Positions 6,615 to 15,693 of a DNA stretch of 17,083 bases are shown here, piece after piece. Position 1 is the stretch's first letter, and every line of letters starts with the position of its first letter. The translations under genes were made by a program, and so were the position numbers. A model generated the notes under the pieces. That model did not search any database. It was not told the DNA's origin and saw only the letters and a program-made list of their open reading frames with translations. This DNA is from CAMEON01 sp963643175 (GTDB lineage: Bacteria > Bacillota > Clostridia > Oscillospirales > CAG-272), in contig CAVIJF010000031.1 of the NCBI GenBank assembly GCA_963643175.1, positions 1 to 17,083 of the forward strand, given 5' to 3'.

Positions 6615-8828
6615 ATGAAGAAACTGAATCTGAAAAAACTCCTCTGCCTTGCTGCCGCTGTCCTGCTGCTGACCGGTGCGCTTGTCGTGCCGACCGGCGC
6701 AAGCTCGGCGTACCAGACCTATACGTACAGTATCGGCGGTACGGCGCTCTACTCCCCCGATGCCTACACTGCCACCAAGGCGGTGAGCGCGTCGGATATG
6801 GGACTGGAGGCACTGCTGCCGGAGGGCACTGCTGCGGACAGCACGCTCGGTAAACTGAACAACCCCAGCGACATGGTAACGGATGAAGCCAAGAATGTGT
6901 ACATTGCCGACACCGGCAACAACCGCATCCTGGTGCTGGACCGGTACTACAAGCTGAAGCGGGTCATCAACACCTTCACCAACAGCGAGGGTGTGCCGGA
7001 TGCGCTGTCGGCGCCGCAGGGCGTGTACGTCAGCGAGCCGAACAAGACCTACCCGGAGCGCCTGATCTGGGTCTGCGATACCGCCAACTACCGTATCGTG
7101 GTGTTCAACGAGGAGGGCGAATTCCAGCGTGTCATCGAGGAGCCGGAATCCACCCTGTTCGACCGCAGCTCGGTCTACAAGCCGATCGCTATCGCTGTGG
7201 ATGAGTACAACCGACTGTACGTCGTCTCCTCCACCACCTATCAGGGTATCATCGTCATGACCGACGACGGCACCTTCACCGGCTTCATCGGAGCGCAGGT
7301 GCAGTCGCTGTCCGCATGGCAGATTATCTGGCGCCGCTTCCAGACCAAGGAGCAGCGCGCGAACTCCGAGCAGGTCATCACAACCGAGTTCAACAATATC
7401 TCCATCAACACCAACAAGAACCTTGTCTATGCCACTACGTCCTCCATCAAGGATTCCGACGTGGAGAGCAGTATCAAGGGCAAGGACACGTCCGGTAAGT
7501 ACTCCCCCGTCAAGCTGCTCAACGCAAACGGTACCGAAATCATGCGCCGGAACGGCTTCTGGATTCCCGCCGGTGAGGTGGATTACTCCAGCAAGTCCAC
7601 CGACGACATCACGGGTCCCTCCACCATCGTGGACGTGGCAGTCGGTCCGGAGGACACCTGGTCGCTGATCGACTCCAAGCGTAACCGCGTCTACACCTAC
7701 GACTTTGACGGCAACCTGCTGTTCGCCTTCGGCGACAACGGCACCATGCTGGGCAACCTGGGTGAGAACGGTATCAAGGCTATCGCCTATCAGGGCGACG
7801 TCATGCTGCTGCTGGATAAGACCAACAACAACATCACCGTGTTCCGCCGCACCGAGTACGGCGACCTGCTCCTGTCTGCCATCGCGGCGGAGAGCACGCA
7901 GGATTACGACAAGGCTATCAACCTGTGGACAAAGGTGCTGCAGCGCAACTCCAACTTCGATACAGCCTATGTCGGCATCGGGCAGGCGATGTACCGGAAC
8001 AAGGACTACGTGAACTCGCTGTCCTACTTCGAGTCTGCCTACGATACCTCCAACTGGTCGAACTCCTACCGGGAAATCCGGAAGGAATGGATGTCCACGT
8101 ACTTCCTGGTTCTGTTACTGATTATCGTTGCAGTCGTTGTGGGTGTGGTGGTATTCTTCCACGCCATGGGCAAAATCAACCGGAAGGTTGCGGTGTCCGG
8201 CAAGAAGCGCACCTTCTGGCAGGAGGTCGCCTACGGCTTCCATGTCATCTTCCACCCGTTTGACGGCTTCTGGGATCTGAAGCACGAGAAACGCGGATCG
8301 GTCCGTGCCTCGCTGTTCTTCATTGGGCTGGCGGTTGCCGCCTTCTACTATCAGGCAATCGGACAGGGCTACCTGCTCAACCCGCGCAACGAGTACGGCA
8401 GTCTGTGGACGCAGCTGCTTGGCGTTGTGGTGCCGTTGCTGCTGTTCGTGCTGGCAAACTGGTGCCTGACCACCCTGTTCGACGGCGAAGGTTCCTTCAA
8501 GGATGTCTTTATTGCCGCGTCGTACAGCCTGGTTCCGCTCCCGCTGCTGATTGTTCCCGCAACCATTTACTCCAACTTCTGCGTGTCTACCGAGACGGAC
8601 ATCATCAGCTTCGTCGGCACACTTGCCTTTGTCTGGCTGGGTATCCTGATCTTCTTCGGCACCATGGTCACGCACGACTACACGTTGGGTAAGAACTTCA
8701 TCACCATCCTTGGTACGCTGGTCGCCATGGTGTTCATCATGTTCATCGCAGTCCTGTTCACCACGCTGATCGGTAAGATTGTCAGCCTTATCACCAACAT
8801 CGTAACAGAAATTCAATACAGAATGTAA
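6615..8828 (+). CDS. NHL-repeat / TPR / YIP1-domain membrane protein
   Basis: A 737-residue fusion. Residues 1-31 are a signal peptide. Residues 80-415 hold NHL-type beta-propeller blades, clearest at 81-110 (NNPSDMVTDEAKNVYIADTG then NNRILVLDR), with others at 131-170, 187-221, 336-373 and 380-415. Residues 424-490 look like one or two TPR units (YDKAINLWTKVLQRN, DYVNSLSYFESAY). A membrane segment at 495-517 is followed by a short loop and a YIP1-family domain (535-725) with about five more segments and the typical GSFKDVFIAASYSLVPL. The propeller should therefore face outward while the YIP1 part sits in the membrane. GGGGAGG (6597-6603) is the ribosome binding site. YIP1 family function in bacteria is unknown; propeller and TPR imply protein or glycan contacts, probably with the other proteins of this operon. 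Confidence 0.88.
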   Translation: MKKLNLKKLLCLAAAVLLLTGALVVPTGASSAYQTYTYSIGGTALYSPDAYTATKAVSASDMGLEALLPEGTAADSTLGKLNNPSDMVTDEAKNVYIADTGNNRILVLDRYYKLKRVINTFTNSEGVPDALSAPQGVYVSEPNKTYPERLIWVCDTANYRIVVFNEEGEFQRVIEEPESTLFDRSSVYKPIAIAVDEYNRLYVVSSTTYQGIIVMTDDGTFTGFIGAQVQSLSAWQIIWRRFQTKEQRANSEQVITTEFNNISINTNKNLVYATTSSIKDSDVESSIKGKDTSGKYSPVKLLNANGTEIMRRNGFWIPAGEVDYSSKSTDDITGPSTIVDVAVGPEDTWSLIDSKRNRVYTYDFDGNLLFAFGDNGTMLGNLGENGIKAIAYQGDVMLLLDKTNNNITVFRRTEYGDLLLSAIAAESTQDYDKAINLWTKVLQRNSNFDTAYVGIGQAMYRNKDYVNSLSYFESAYDTSNWSNSYREIRKEWMSTYFLVLLLIIVAVVVGVVVFFHAMGKINRKVAVSGKKRTFWQEVAYGFHVIFHPFDGFWDLKHEKRGSVRASLFFIGLAVAAFYYQAIGQGYLLNPRNEYGSLWTQLLGVVVPLLLFVLANWCLTTLFDGEGSFKDVFIAASYSLVPLPLLIVPATIYSNFCVSTETDIISFVGTLAFVWLGILIFFGTMVTHDYTLGKNFITILGTLVAMVFIMFIAVLFTTLIGKIVSLITNIVTEIQYRM

Positions 8829-8850
8829 CGAAACATAGGAGAGAGCCCGA

Positions 8851-11800
8851 ATGAAGAAAAGTAAGAAAATCTTATCTCTGTTTTTGGCTGTTCTGATGCT
8901 GTGCGGTGTTCTGACCGGCTTCTCGGTCACGGTTTCGGCAGACGAGACCACCACGGAGACCGACACGGGAACAGCGGAAGAGGATAAGCAGCTCAATTAC
9001 CTGACCGATGTGTACGCAACGCCGGAGGCGAAGCTCGCCACCATGAAGCTCAAGCTCAAGAAGGGCGACTACGAGCTGTACAGCGATGCGACCAGCGGTG
9101 AGGTCGCGGTGCGGAATACTGCCACCGGGCAGATTCTGTTCACCAACCCCTACGACATCGGATCCAGCAATGCGACCGATTCCATCAAGTACCAGCTGAT
9201 GTCGCAGATTATCATCAAGTATACGGACAACGGCAAGGAAAGAGAATTTACCAGCTACGAGTACGCCTCCATGCGCGACCAGATTACCGTCAAGAACATC
9301 AAGAACGGTATCCGTGTGGAGTACATCATCGGACGTGAAGAGGCAAGACACCTTGTCCCCCGCGTCATCGAAGACAGCCGCTTCCGCGAGAAGCTGCTGG
9401 GCCCCATGCTGGAGTACTACGGTCTGGACAAGAACCTGAACATCACCAGCAATGATGTCGTCAACAGTGACGGCACCGTGAGCAAGGGCATGACCGAGGC
9501 GGAATATGCCGCGACGGTTCCCTTTGCACTCCGTCAGCTGATCGCTTACTACGGCGGTCGTGACGGCATGAAGAGCGTTGCCACCCAGAAGACCGACTCC
9601 CTGAAGGAAAAGCTCATCCAGACCTATCCGGTTCTGAAGAAGAAGCCGGATATGGAGTTCTGGGTGTTCGACGGCACCGCGTCCTCCACGCAGATTGAGA
9701 AGCAGGAGAACATGATCCGCACGGCGGCGCCTGAGTACTCCTACGAGGATATGGACTACGACCATCAGCTCACTGAGTACGAGAGCAACGAAACCAACCC
9801 TCCTGTGTTCAAGATGGCACTGGAGTACACGCTGGGCGATGACGGCTTTACCGTCCGTCTGCCCGTCAACGGTCTGTCCTTCAACGAGACGCTGTATCAG
9901 CTGACCAGCATCAGCGTCCTGCCCTACATGGGCTGCGGCAACAATACCTATGACGGCTACGTGTTCTACCCCGACGGCTCCGGTGCGCTGTTCGCCATGC
10001 AGGATATGCCCAACACCACTACTTCCGTGTCGAGTAAGGTGTACGGCGTGGACTACGCCTACCACCAGCTGACCGGTACCTACCAGCAGACCGTGCGCTA
10101 CCCCGCGTTCGGTGTCGTGGAGGATACCCGGTACTACGACTGCCTTGAGTACGACGACGAGCTGGGTCAGCAGACCGTGACGCGCATTTCGGGCGTGGTG
10201 TATGACGCCATCACCGAGGCGCAGAAGGAAGGCAAGACCGTGCCCACCGCCCTGAGCAGCTATGCATCGCTCATCGGAAAGGCAAGCGAGGTGCAGGAGG
10301 TCGTCTCCAAGCGCGGCTTCACCGCCGTTATCGAGGAGGGCGACGCCCTGACCAACATCATGTACTATCACTCCGGTGTGCTGTCTGAGTACGACACCGT
10401 GATGATGAACTTCAACCCCCGCCCGCAGGACTCCTACAACCTGGCGGACTCCCTCTCGGTCGGTACCAACACCGAGTGGACGGTTATTACCGACCGGAAG
10501 TATACCGGTAACTTCAAGGTTCACTACATCATGCTGACTGACTCCACCGTCGCCGAGGAAAAGGGACTGGAGAACGGCACGTGGTACGACGCAACCTGGC
10601 TGGGCATGGCATTCGCATACCGCGACTACCTTGTCAACAACGGGCTCCTGAACGAGCTGTCCACCGAGGAAACCAGCGGCGACATTCCGCTGTACATCGA
10701 GTCCTTTGGCGCTGTCGAGACCACCGAGAAGATTGCATCCATCCCGGTCACGGTCAAGCGTGCCATGACATCGGCGGCAGACGTCATCACCATGTATGAG
10801 GATCTTGCCAAGGAGGGTATCACCAACGTCAACTTCAAGCTGACCGGCTTTGCCAACGGCGGTATGTACGCCAAGATGCCGTACAACCTGAAGTGGGAGA
10901 AGGCGGTGTCCAAGGAGACCTCCATGCAGGAGCTGCTGGACTATGCCTCCGCCAAGGGCACGCTGGGTATCTTCCCGGACTTCGATTTCTCCTACGTCAA
11001 TGAGACGGGTTGGTTTGACGGTCTGTCCCTGCGCAAGCACGTGGTCAAGACCATCGACGACCGGTACTCCAGCAAGCGGGAGTACAGCCCCACCATGCAG
11101 AAGTATGTGGGCTACTACCAGCTTGCCATCTCCCCCGCGTACCTCAGCCACTTCTATGAGAAGTTCATGAAAAAGTACCTTAAGATGGACAATGTGACCG
11201 GCATTTCGGTCGGTACGCTGGGTACCGCGCTGAACTCCGACTTCGACGACGACGAGCCGTACAACCGCGAGGATGCCCGGACCTTCGTCAAGCGTGCACT
11301 GGAGTACATCTCGGGCAACGACGACACATCGCTGGACGTCATGGTGGACGGCGGTAACGTCTACACCTGGAAGTACGTCAAGCATATCCTCAATGCACCG
11401 CTGGATTCCAGCCGCTACATCCGTTCCAGTTACAGCGTGCCGTTCCTCGGCGTCGTGCTGCACGGCTACATGAACTTCGCCGGCAGCCCGCTGAACATGG
11501 AGGGCGACGTGGAATACGCCAAGCTGAAGGCTATTGAGAACGGCGCTTCCCCCTACTTCATCCTGTCCTACCAGAACACCGAGATTCTGAAGGACTACTA
11601 CCAGCTCAGCCATTACTACTCCATCCGCTATGACATCTGGCAGGAGGATGTGGTCGAGCTGTACACCGAGCTGAACTCCGTCCTGAAGGACGTCCAGAAC
11701 AAGCTCATCGTTGACCATGCGTTCCTGAGCGGTATGCGCGTCCCCGACGCCGACGAGCTGGAGAGCGATATGAACGACGAGTTCAATACCGTGCTGGACT

Positions 11801-14655
11801 ACCAGAACAACCAGGCGGAATACGACAGAAAGCAGCAGAACCAGTCAATTTCCGATGCCCGTAAGACCATTTCCTCCGTTGAGGACATGGCAGTCGAGTT
11901 TGTCAAGACCTGTATCTCCAGCTACTCCGGTATCAGCGGCTCCGCGTATATGTACGTGACCGGCGACCGTTCGATGGAGATGCGCCTGATGAATTTCGTC
12001 GAGGCGGACAATGCCTACAAGGCAGTGCAGGCGCAGTATGACGCGGCAGTAGCCGCCGGCAAGACCGACGCCGAGCTGAAGGAGATTTCCACCACCCTGA
12101 CCGCCGCCGAGGCAACCCGTAAGTCCACGCTGGCACAGCTCCGCACCTATGTGCGCAACATCTCCCGCGCTATCCAGTCGCTGGAGACCGAGTACACGAC
12201 GCTGCAGAAGCTGCTCGCCGATGCGGAGGCAGGCAAGCTGCTCATCGAGAGCACCAGCGGCGTGCACGAGAGCATCAAGCAGGAGATCAACGAGCGGCTC
12301 GCCGCGACCGAGGCTCTGATGACCCAGCAGCTGGGTATCCAGTTCAAGGATTCCGTGGACAAGGCGGAGATGGACACCTTCTTCCGCACGCATATCGCAC
12401 TGCTGATGTGCTCTGCCTACGGGGAGAACCTGCGCAGCCAGACCGGTATCGTCGGCAAGGCGGAGAACCTGTATGAGATGATCGTGTCCGGCGAGTACGG
12501 ACTGCTGAACACCGATGTGGAAAAGACAGTCCTCCGCTTCCTGGACGCCAACCGCGACCTGACCGATGCGGAGCTGGAAGCCAAGTACGGTCTGTCCGAT
12601 GGCAAGACCTCCGTGACGGGACTTGTCCTGTACGCGCGGGAGCTGTTCGGAACGCAGTTCACCTTTGACCCCACGCTGTCCGATGAAAAGGGCGCGGACG
12701 GTCTGAGCGAGGTGGATAAGCACATTCTGGGTTACTTCACCAGTATGCTGTATACCTCCGTGACCGGACTGGCAGACGACAACGTACTGCCCAAGCTCAA
12801 CTTCGTCATGACCCGTAAGCTGGACAACGGCAAGGAAGGTTCCAACCAGACCAACGTGTCCAACACGACCAAGAAGATCGGAACCGCCATTGACGCGATT
12901 CTCAACCCGCGCATCAAGAGCGTGACCGACGGCAACTACAGGCTGACCGACGCCGACAGCGAGATGCTGGATAAGGCGGTCGCTGCTGCCGTCAAGGTGG
13001 TTGAGGATGCCATCAACGATTCCGATTCCACTAAGCGTGTGGAGTACGCAACGCCCGACACGCTGCAGTCCGACCTGCGCGCCTACATTGAGTCCTACTA
13101 CTACCGTGCGGCACTCAAGCTGGTTGCGCCCGACGGCATGGTCGAGTCGCTGGCTATCCGTACCGTGACCTACAAGACCGCTTCCTCTCTGGCGACCGTG
13201 GCGGCTGCCCGCCTGACGGATCTGCTGGCGGAAGATTCCTACAAGCAGACGCTTGCCAACTTCAAGGGCGACGCCGTTGCAGCCGAGAAGCTGCGCGTCA
13301 TCCTGAGCGAGGTGCAGGGCGTGTACGGCGATGTCTCCGCCGAGCTGGAGCAGGCGATGCTGTCGGCATATGCCGCGGCGGCTGTCAAGTCTCTGGGCGA
13401 AGTGAGCATCACCTTCAAGACCAACAGCAAGGCTGTCAATCAGGCACTGCTGGCTGAGTACACTGCGAAGTGCGCCGAGACCGGCGAGGACGGACTGTCC
13501 GCTCTCATCGAGGAACTGGCTGCCCGGCTGGGTACCGAGGGCTACGTGCTGAAGGACGAGGAGGCAGACGTAAACGCGCTGGCTTCCGACTTCCTCTACT
13601 ACGCTTACGCAGTGAGTCTGTCCGAGGCGGATGTGGCGGATTACTACTACGATGTGCAGATGGCTACCATGGACAGAAAGATCCGGGAGGCGGTCGCACG
13701 CAAGCATGACGAGGTTGCCGCCAAGATTACGGCGGACACCACGCCCAACCAGCTGTACAACCTGCTGCTGGCGGCGCTGGGCGACACGGAGGAATCCGTG
13801 GCGACGCTGACCACCGAGATTGCGTCCGGTATCACCTACTACATCGAGAGCAAGTATTCCATTTCCTCCGACGTCCAGAAGTATTACATCTACCTGCTGT
13901 TCCAGAGCTTCTCCGACCAGCTTGCCGGCAACGAGGAGCCTGTGCTGACCATCTATAACTCCGGCAATGTTGCCAAGCCGACGGACAGCCTGTACAAGAA
14001 CGCGGTCAAGTACTTCAAGAAGGACTACCTGGATGCGCGTATCACAGACCTGCTGGAGAAGGCGCGCAAGGCGGCTGTCCGCGGTGAGATTGCGGACTAT
14101 TCGCTGGACAGCGTGCTGACCGATGCGGAGATGACCGAATGGGTGGATCGCATCTATGCCCGTCTTGTGGATGGTAAGTATCTGAGCGACGAGAAGAACC
14201 AGACCGACGAGGCGAAGGCTCAGCTGCGTGCCGACATCGAGGCATACATCCGCTACTACTACTGCGAGGAGGCGCTGACCAAGGTCAACGCCAACACGAC
14301 GCCCAAGTTCAACGTGTCGGAAGTGTACGGCGACGACCTGTATACCTCCAGTGAGCAGATCAAGGCGTTGCTGCGGTATTTCGTGACCAACCTGTCCGAG
14401 ATTACCGAAAAGGACATCGAGGATATGATCAAGACCACCACCAAGACGGAGGAGGAAGAGATTGAGGATCCTTCCAAGTACCTGTCTGCGGACGGACGCA
14501 TCGTGTCCGTGACCTACGGCAGCAAGCAGAACGACGGCAGCTATGCAAATTACAAGACGTTCCTCCTGAATTACAACAACTTCTCGGTCAGCGTCCGGTA
14601 TGACGACATTACCTATACCATTCCTGCGTATGGGTACGTGATTGTCATGTACTGA
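8851..14655 (+). CDS. Giant secreted DUF5696-like protein with a ~920-residue helical insertion
   Basis: 1934 residues. Residues 1-30 are a signal peptide ending VSA; there is no lipobox, LPXTG motif or C-terminal membrane segment. Residues 55-345 are largely beta (LYSDATSGEVAVRNTATGQI). About 610-956 look like a glycosidase-like (beta/alpha) barrel, with ITNVNFKLTGFANGG (657-671), GIFPDFDF (706-713), DVMVDGGN (829-836), LGVVLHGYMNFAGSPLN (866-882) and KAIENGASPYFILSY (893-907). This pattern is recalled for DUF5696 proteins found beside sugar importers. Asp710, Asp712, Asp833 and Glu896 are possible catalytic or ligand residues, by inference only. Residues 957-1880 are predicted mostly helical. 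Residues 1881-1934 return to beta (FLLNYNNFSVSVRYDD, IPAYGYVIVMY), resembling the normal end of the family. The ribosome binding site is AGGAG (8837-8841). No enzymatic activity is established. Confidence 0.85.
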   Translation: MKKSKKILSLFLAVLMLCGVLTGFSVTVSADETTTETDTGTAEEDKQLNYLTDVYATPEAKLATMKLKLKKGDYELYSDATSGEVAVRNTATGQILFTNPYDIGSSNATDSIKYQLMSQIIIKYTDNGKEREFTSYEYASMRDQITVKNIKNGIRVEYIIGREEARHLVPRVIEDSRFREKLLGPMLEYYGLDKNLNITSNDVVNSDGTVSKGMTEAEYAATVPFALRQLIAYYGGRDGMKSVATQKTDSLKEKLIQTYPVLKKKPDMEFWVFDGTASSTQIEKQENMIRTAAPEYSYEDMDYDHQLTEYESNETNPPVFKMALEYTLGDDGFTVRLPVNGLSFNETLYQLTSISVLPYMGCGNNTYDGYVFYPDGSGALFAMQDMPNTTTSVSSKVYGVDYAYHQLTGTYQQTVRYPAFGVVEDTRYYDCLEYDDELGQQTVTRISGVVYDAITEAQKEGKTVPTALSSYASLIGKASEVQEVVSKRGFTAVIEEGDALTNIMYYHSGVLSEYDTVMMNFNPRPQDSYNLADSLSVGTNTEWTVITDRKYTGNFKVHYIMLTDSTVAEEKGLENGTWYDATWLGMAFAYRDYLVNNGLLNELSTEETSGDIPLYIESFGAVETTEKIASIPVTVKRAMTSAADVITMYEDLAKEGITNVNFKLTGFANGGMYAKMPYNLKWEKAVSKETSMQELLDYASAKGTLGIFPDFDFSYVNETGWFDGLSLRKHVVKTIDDRYSSKREYSPTMQKYVGYYQLAISPAYLSHFYEKFMKKYLKMDNVTGISVGTLGTALNSDFDDDEPYNREDARTFVKRALEYISGNDDTSLDVMVDGGNVYTWKYVKHILNAPLDSSRYIRSSYSVPFLGVVLHGYMNFAGSPLNMEGDVEYAKLKAIENGASPYFILSYQNTEILKDYYQLSHYYSIRYDIWQEDVVELYTELNSVLKDVQNKLIVDHAFLSGMRVPDADELESDMNDEFNTVLDYQNNQAEYDRKQQNQSISDARKTISSVEDMAVEFVKTCISSYSGISGSAYMYVTGDRSMEMRLMNFVEADNAYKAVQAQYDAAVAAGKTDAELKEISTTLTAAEATRKSTLAQLRTYVRNISRAIQSLETEYTTLQKLLADAEAGKLLIESTSGVHESIKQEINERLAATEALMTQQLGIQFKDSVDKAEMDTFFRTHIALLMCSAYGENLRSQTGIVGKAENLYEMIVSGEYGLLNTDVEKTVLRFLDANRDLTDAELEAKYGLSDGKTSVTGLVLYARELFGTQFTFDPTLSDEKGADGLSEVDKHILGYFTSMLYTSVTGLADDNVLPKLNFVMTRKLDNGKEGSNQTNVSNTTKKIGTAIDAILNPRIKSVTDGNYRLTDADSEMLDKAVAAAVKVVEDAINDSDSTKRVEYATPDTLQSDLRAYIESYYYRAALKLVAPDGMVESLAIRTVTYKTASSLATVAAARLTDLLAEDSYKQTLANFKGDAVAAEKLRVILSEVQGVYGDVSAELEQAMLSAYAAAAVKSLGEVSITFKTNSKAVNQALLAEYTAKCAETGEDGLSALIEELAARLGTEGYVLKDEEADVNALASDFLYYAYAVSLSEADVADYYYDVQMATMDRKIREAVARKHDEVAAKITADTTPNQLYNLLLAALGDTEESVATLTTEIASGITYYIESKYSISSDVQKYYIYLLFQSFSDQLAGNEEPVLTIYNSGNVAKPTDSLYKNAVKYFKKDYLDARITDLLEKARKAAVRGEIADYSLDSVLTDAEMTEWVDRIYARLVDGKYLSDEKNQTDEAKAQLRADIEAYIRYYYCEEALTKVNANTTPKFNVSEVYGDDLYTSSEQIKALLRYFVTNLSEITEKDIEDMIKTTTKTEEEEIEDPSKYLSADGRIVSVTYGSKQNDGSYANYKTFLLNYNNFSVSVRYDDITYTIPAYGYVIVMY

Positions 14656-14692
14656 CGGCGCGGCGCAGAGAGAGAAAGAGAGGTAACATAGA

Positions 14693-15673
14693 ATGACCAA
14701 TGAAGTCAAGCTGCAGTCAACGGTCAGCGCCCCCAAGGCGAAGCGACGCAAAGTCGCTTCGCTGGACAGGCGGAAGGCGCGCGCCGGCTGGGTCTTCGTT
14801 CTCCCCTTCGTGATAGGCTTTGCCGTTGTGTATCTGCCCATCATCTGGAATTCCCTGAAAATGAGCTTCTACGAGCTGACAATCCTCAACGGAGGCGGTT
14901 TCTCACTGGAGTGGGTCGGACTGGAGAACTACCAGTACGCCCTCTTCAAGGATTCCTCCTTCACCGAGACGTTAGTCAAGGGCATGAAGGAGCTGGCATT
15001 CGACGTGCCGGCAATCCTCCTGTTCTCGCTGTTCATGGCAGTCCTGCTGAACCAGAAAATGGCAGGACGCGCTGTGTTCCGCGCTATCTTCTTCATCCCC
15101 GTCATCCTGTCCACCGGTATCATGGAGTCGGTCGAGGGTCAGAACATCCTCGGCTCCTACATGGAGGACTCCAGCGGCGTGAATGACGGCTCCGGCTCCA
15201 GTACGGCGAGCGAGATTGTGTCCACCATGGATATTGAACGTCTGTTCTCCTCCATGAAAGTCGGACAGGGACTCGTGGATTTCGTCAAGGACATGGTCAA
15301 CAACATCTACGACATCGTGAACCGTTCCGGTGTCCAGATGCTGATTTTCCTGGCGGGTTTGCAGTCCATTTCCCCCGCCATCTACGAGGCGTGCCGCATT
15401 GACGGTGCCACGGCATGGGAAACCTTCTGGAAGATTACCTTCCCGATGATAAGCCCCATGATTCTTGTCAACGCCGTGTATACCATCATCGACTCGTTCA
15501 CAACCGATTCCAACTCGGTCATGAAGTACATTCAGACCGTGTACACGTCCTCCGGCGGTATGGTGCGATCCTCTGCCATGGCGTGGATGTATTTCCTGCT
15601 GGTCATGCTGATTCTGGCGATTCTGGGCGGTATCTTCTCTGCCTTCGTATTCTACCAGAAGCGTGACGCCTAA
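14693..15673 (+). CDS. Carbohydrate ABC transporter permease, MalF type (pair 2)
   Basis: A second MalF-type sugar importer subunit, 326 residues. It has a basic N-terminal tail (KAKRRK, DRRKAR) and membrane segments near 32-56, 101-120, 127-146, 213-230, 252-268 and 295-320. The EAA loop is at 231-254: YEACRIDGATAWETFW then KITFPMISP. Between segments at residues 147-212 it lacks the usual MalF-type spacer and carries a Ser/Gly-rich stretch (DSSGVNDGSGSS) followed by an amphipathic helix (LVDFVKDMVNNIYDIVNRSG). It is clearly diverged from the first MalF-type gene of the operon, so it is not a recent duplication. GAGAGG (14678-14683) precedes the ATG by 9 bases. Confidence 0.94.
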   Translation: MTNEVKLQSTVSAPKAKRRKVASLDRRKARAGWVFVLPFVIGFAVVYLPIIWNSLKMSFYELTILNGGGFSLEWVGLENYQYALFKDSSFTETLVKGMKELAFDVPAILLFSLFMAVLLNQKMAGRAVFRAIFFIPVILSTGIMESVEGQNILGSYMEDSSGVNDGSGSSTASEIVSTMDIERLFSSMKVGQGLVDFVKDMVNNIYDIVNRSGVQMLIFLAGLQSISPAIYEACRIDGATAWETFWKITFPMISPMILVNAVYTIIDSFTTDSNSVMKYIQTVYTSSGGMVRSSAMAWMYFLLVMLILAILGGIFSAFVFYQKRDA

Positions 15674-15693
15674 GGAAAGGAGGAAGCACCGTT

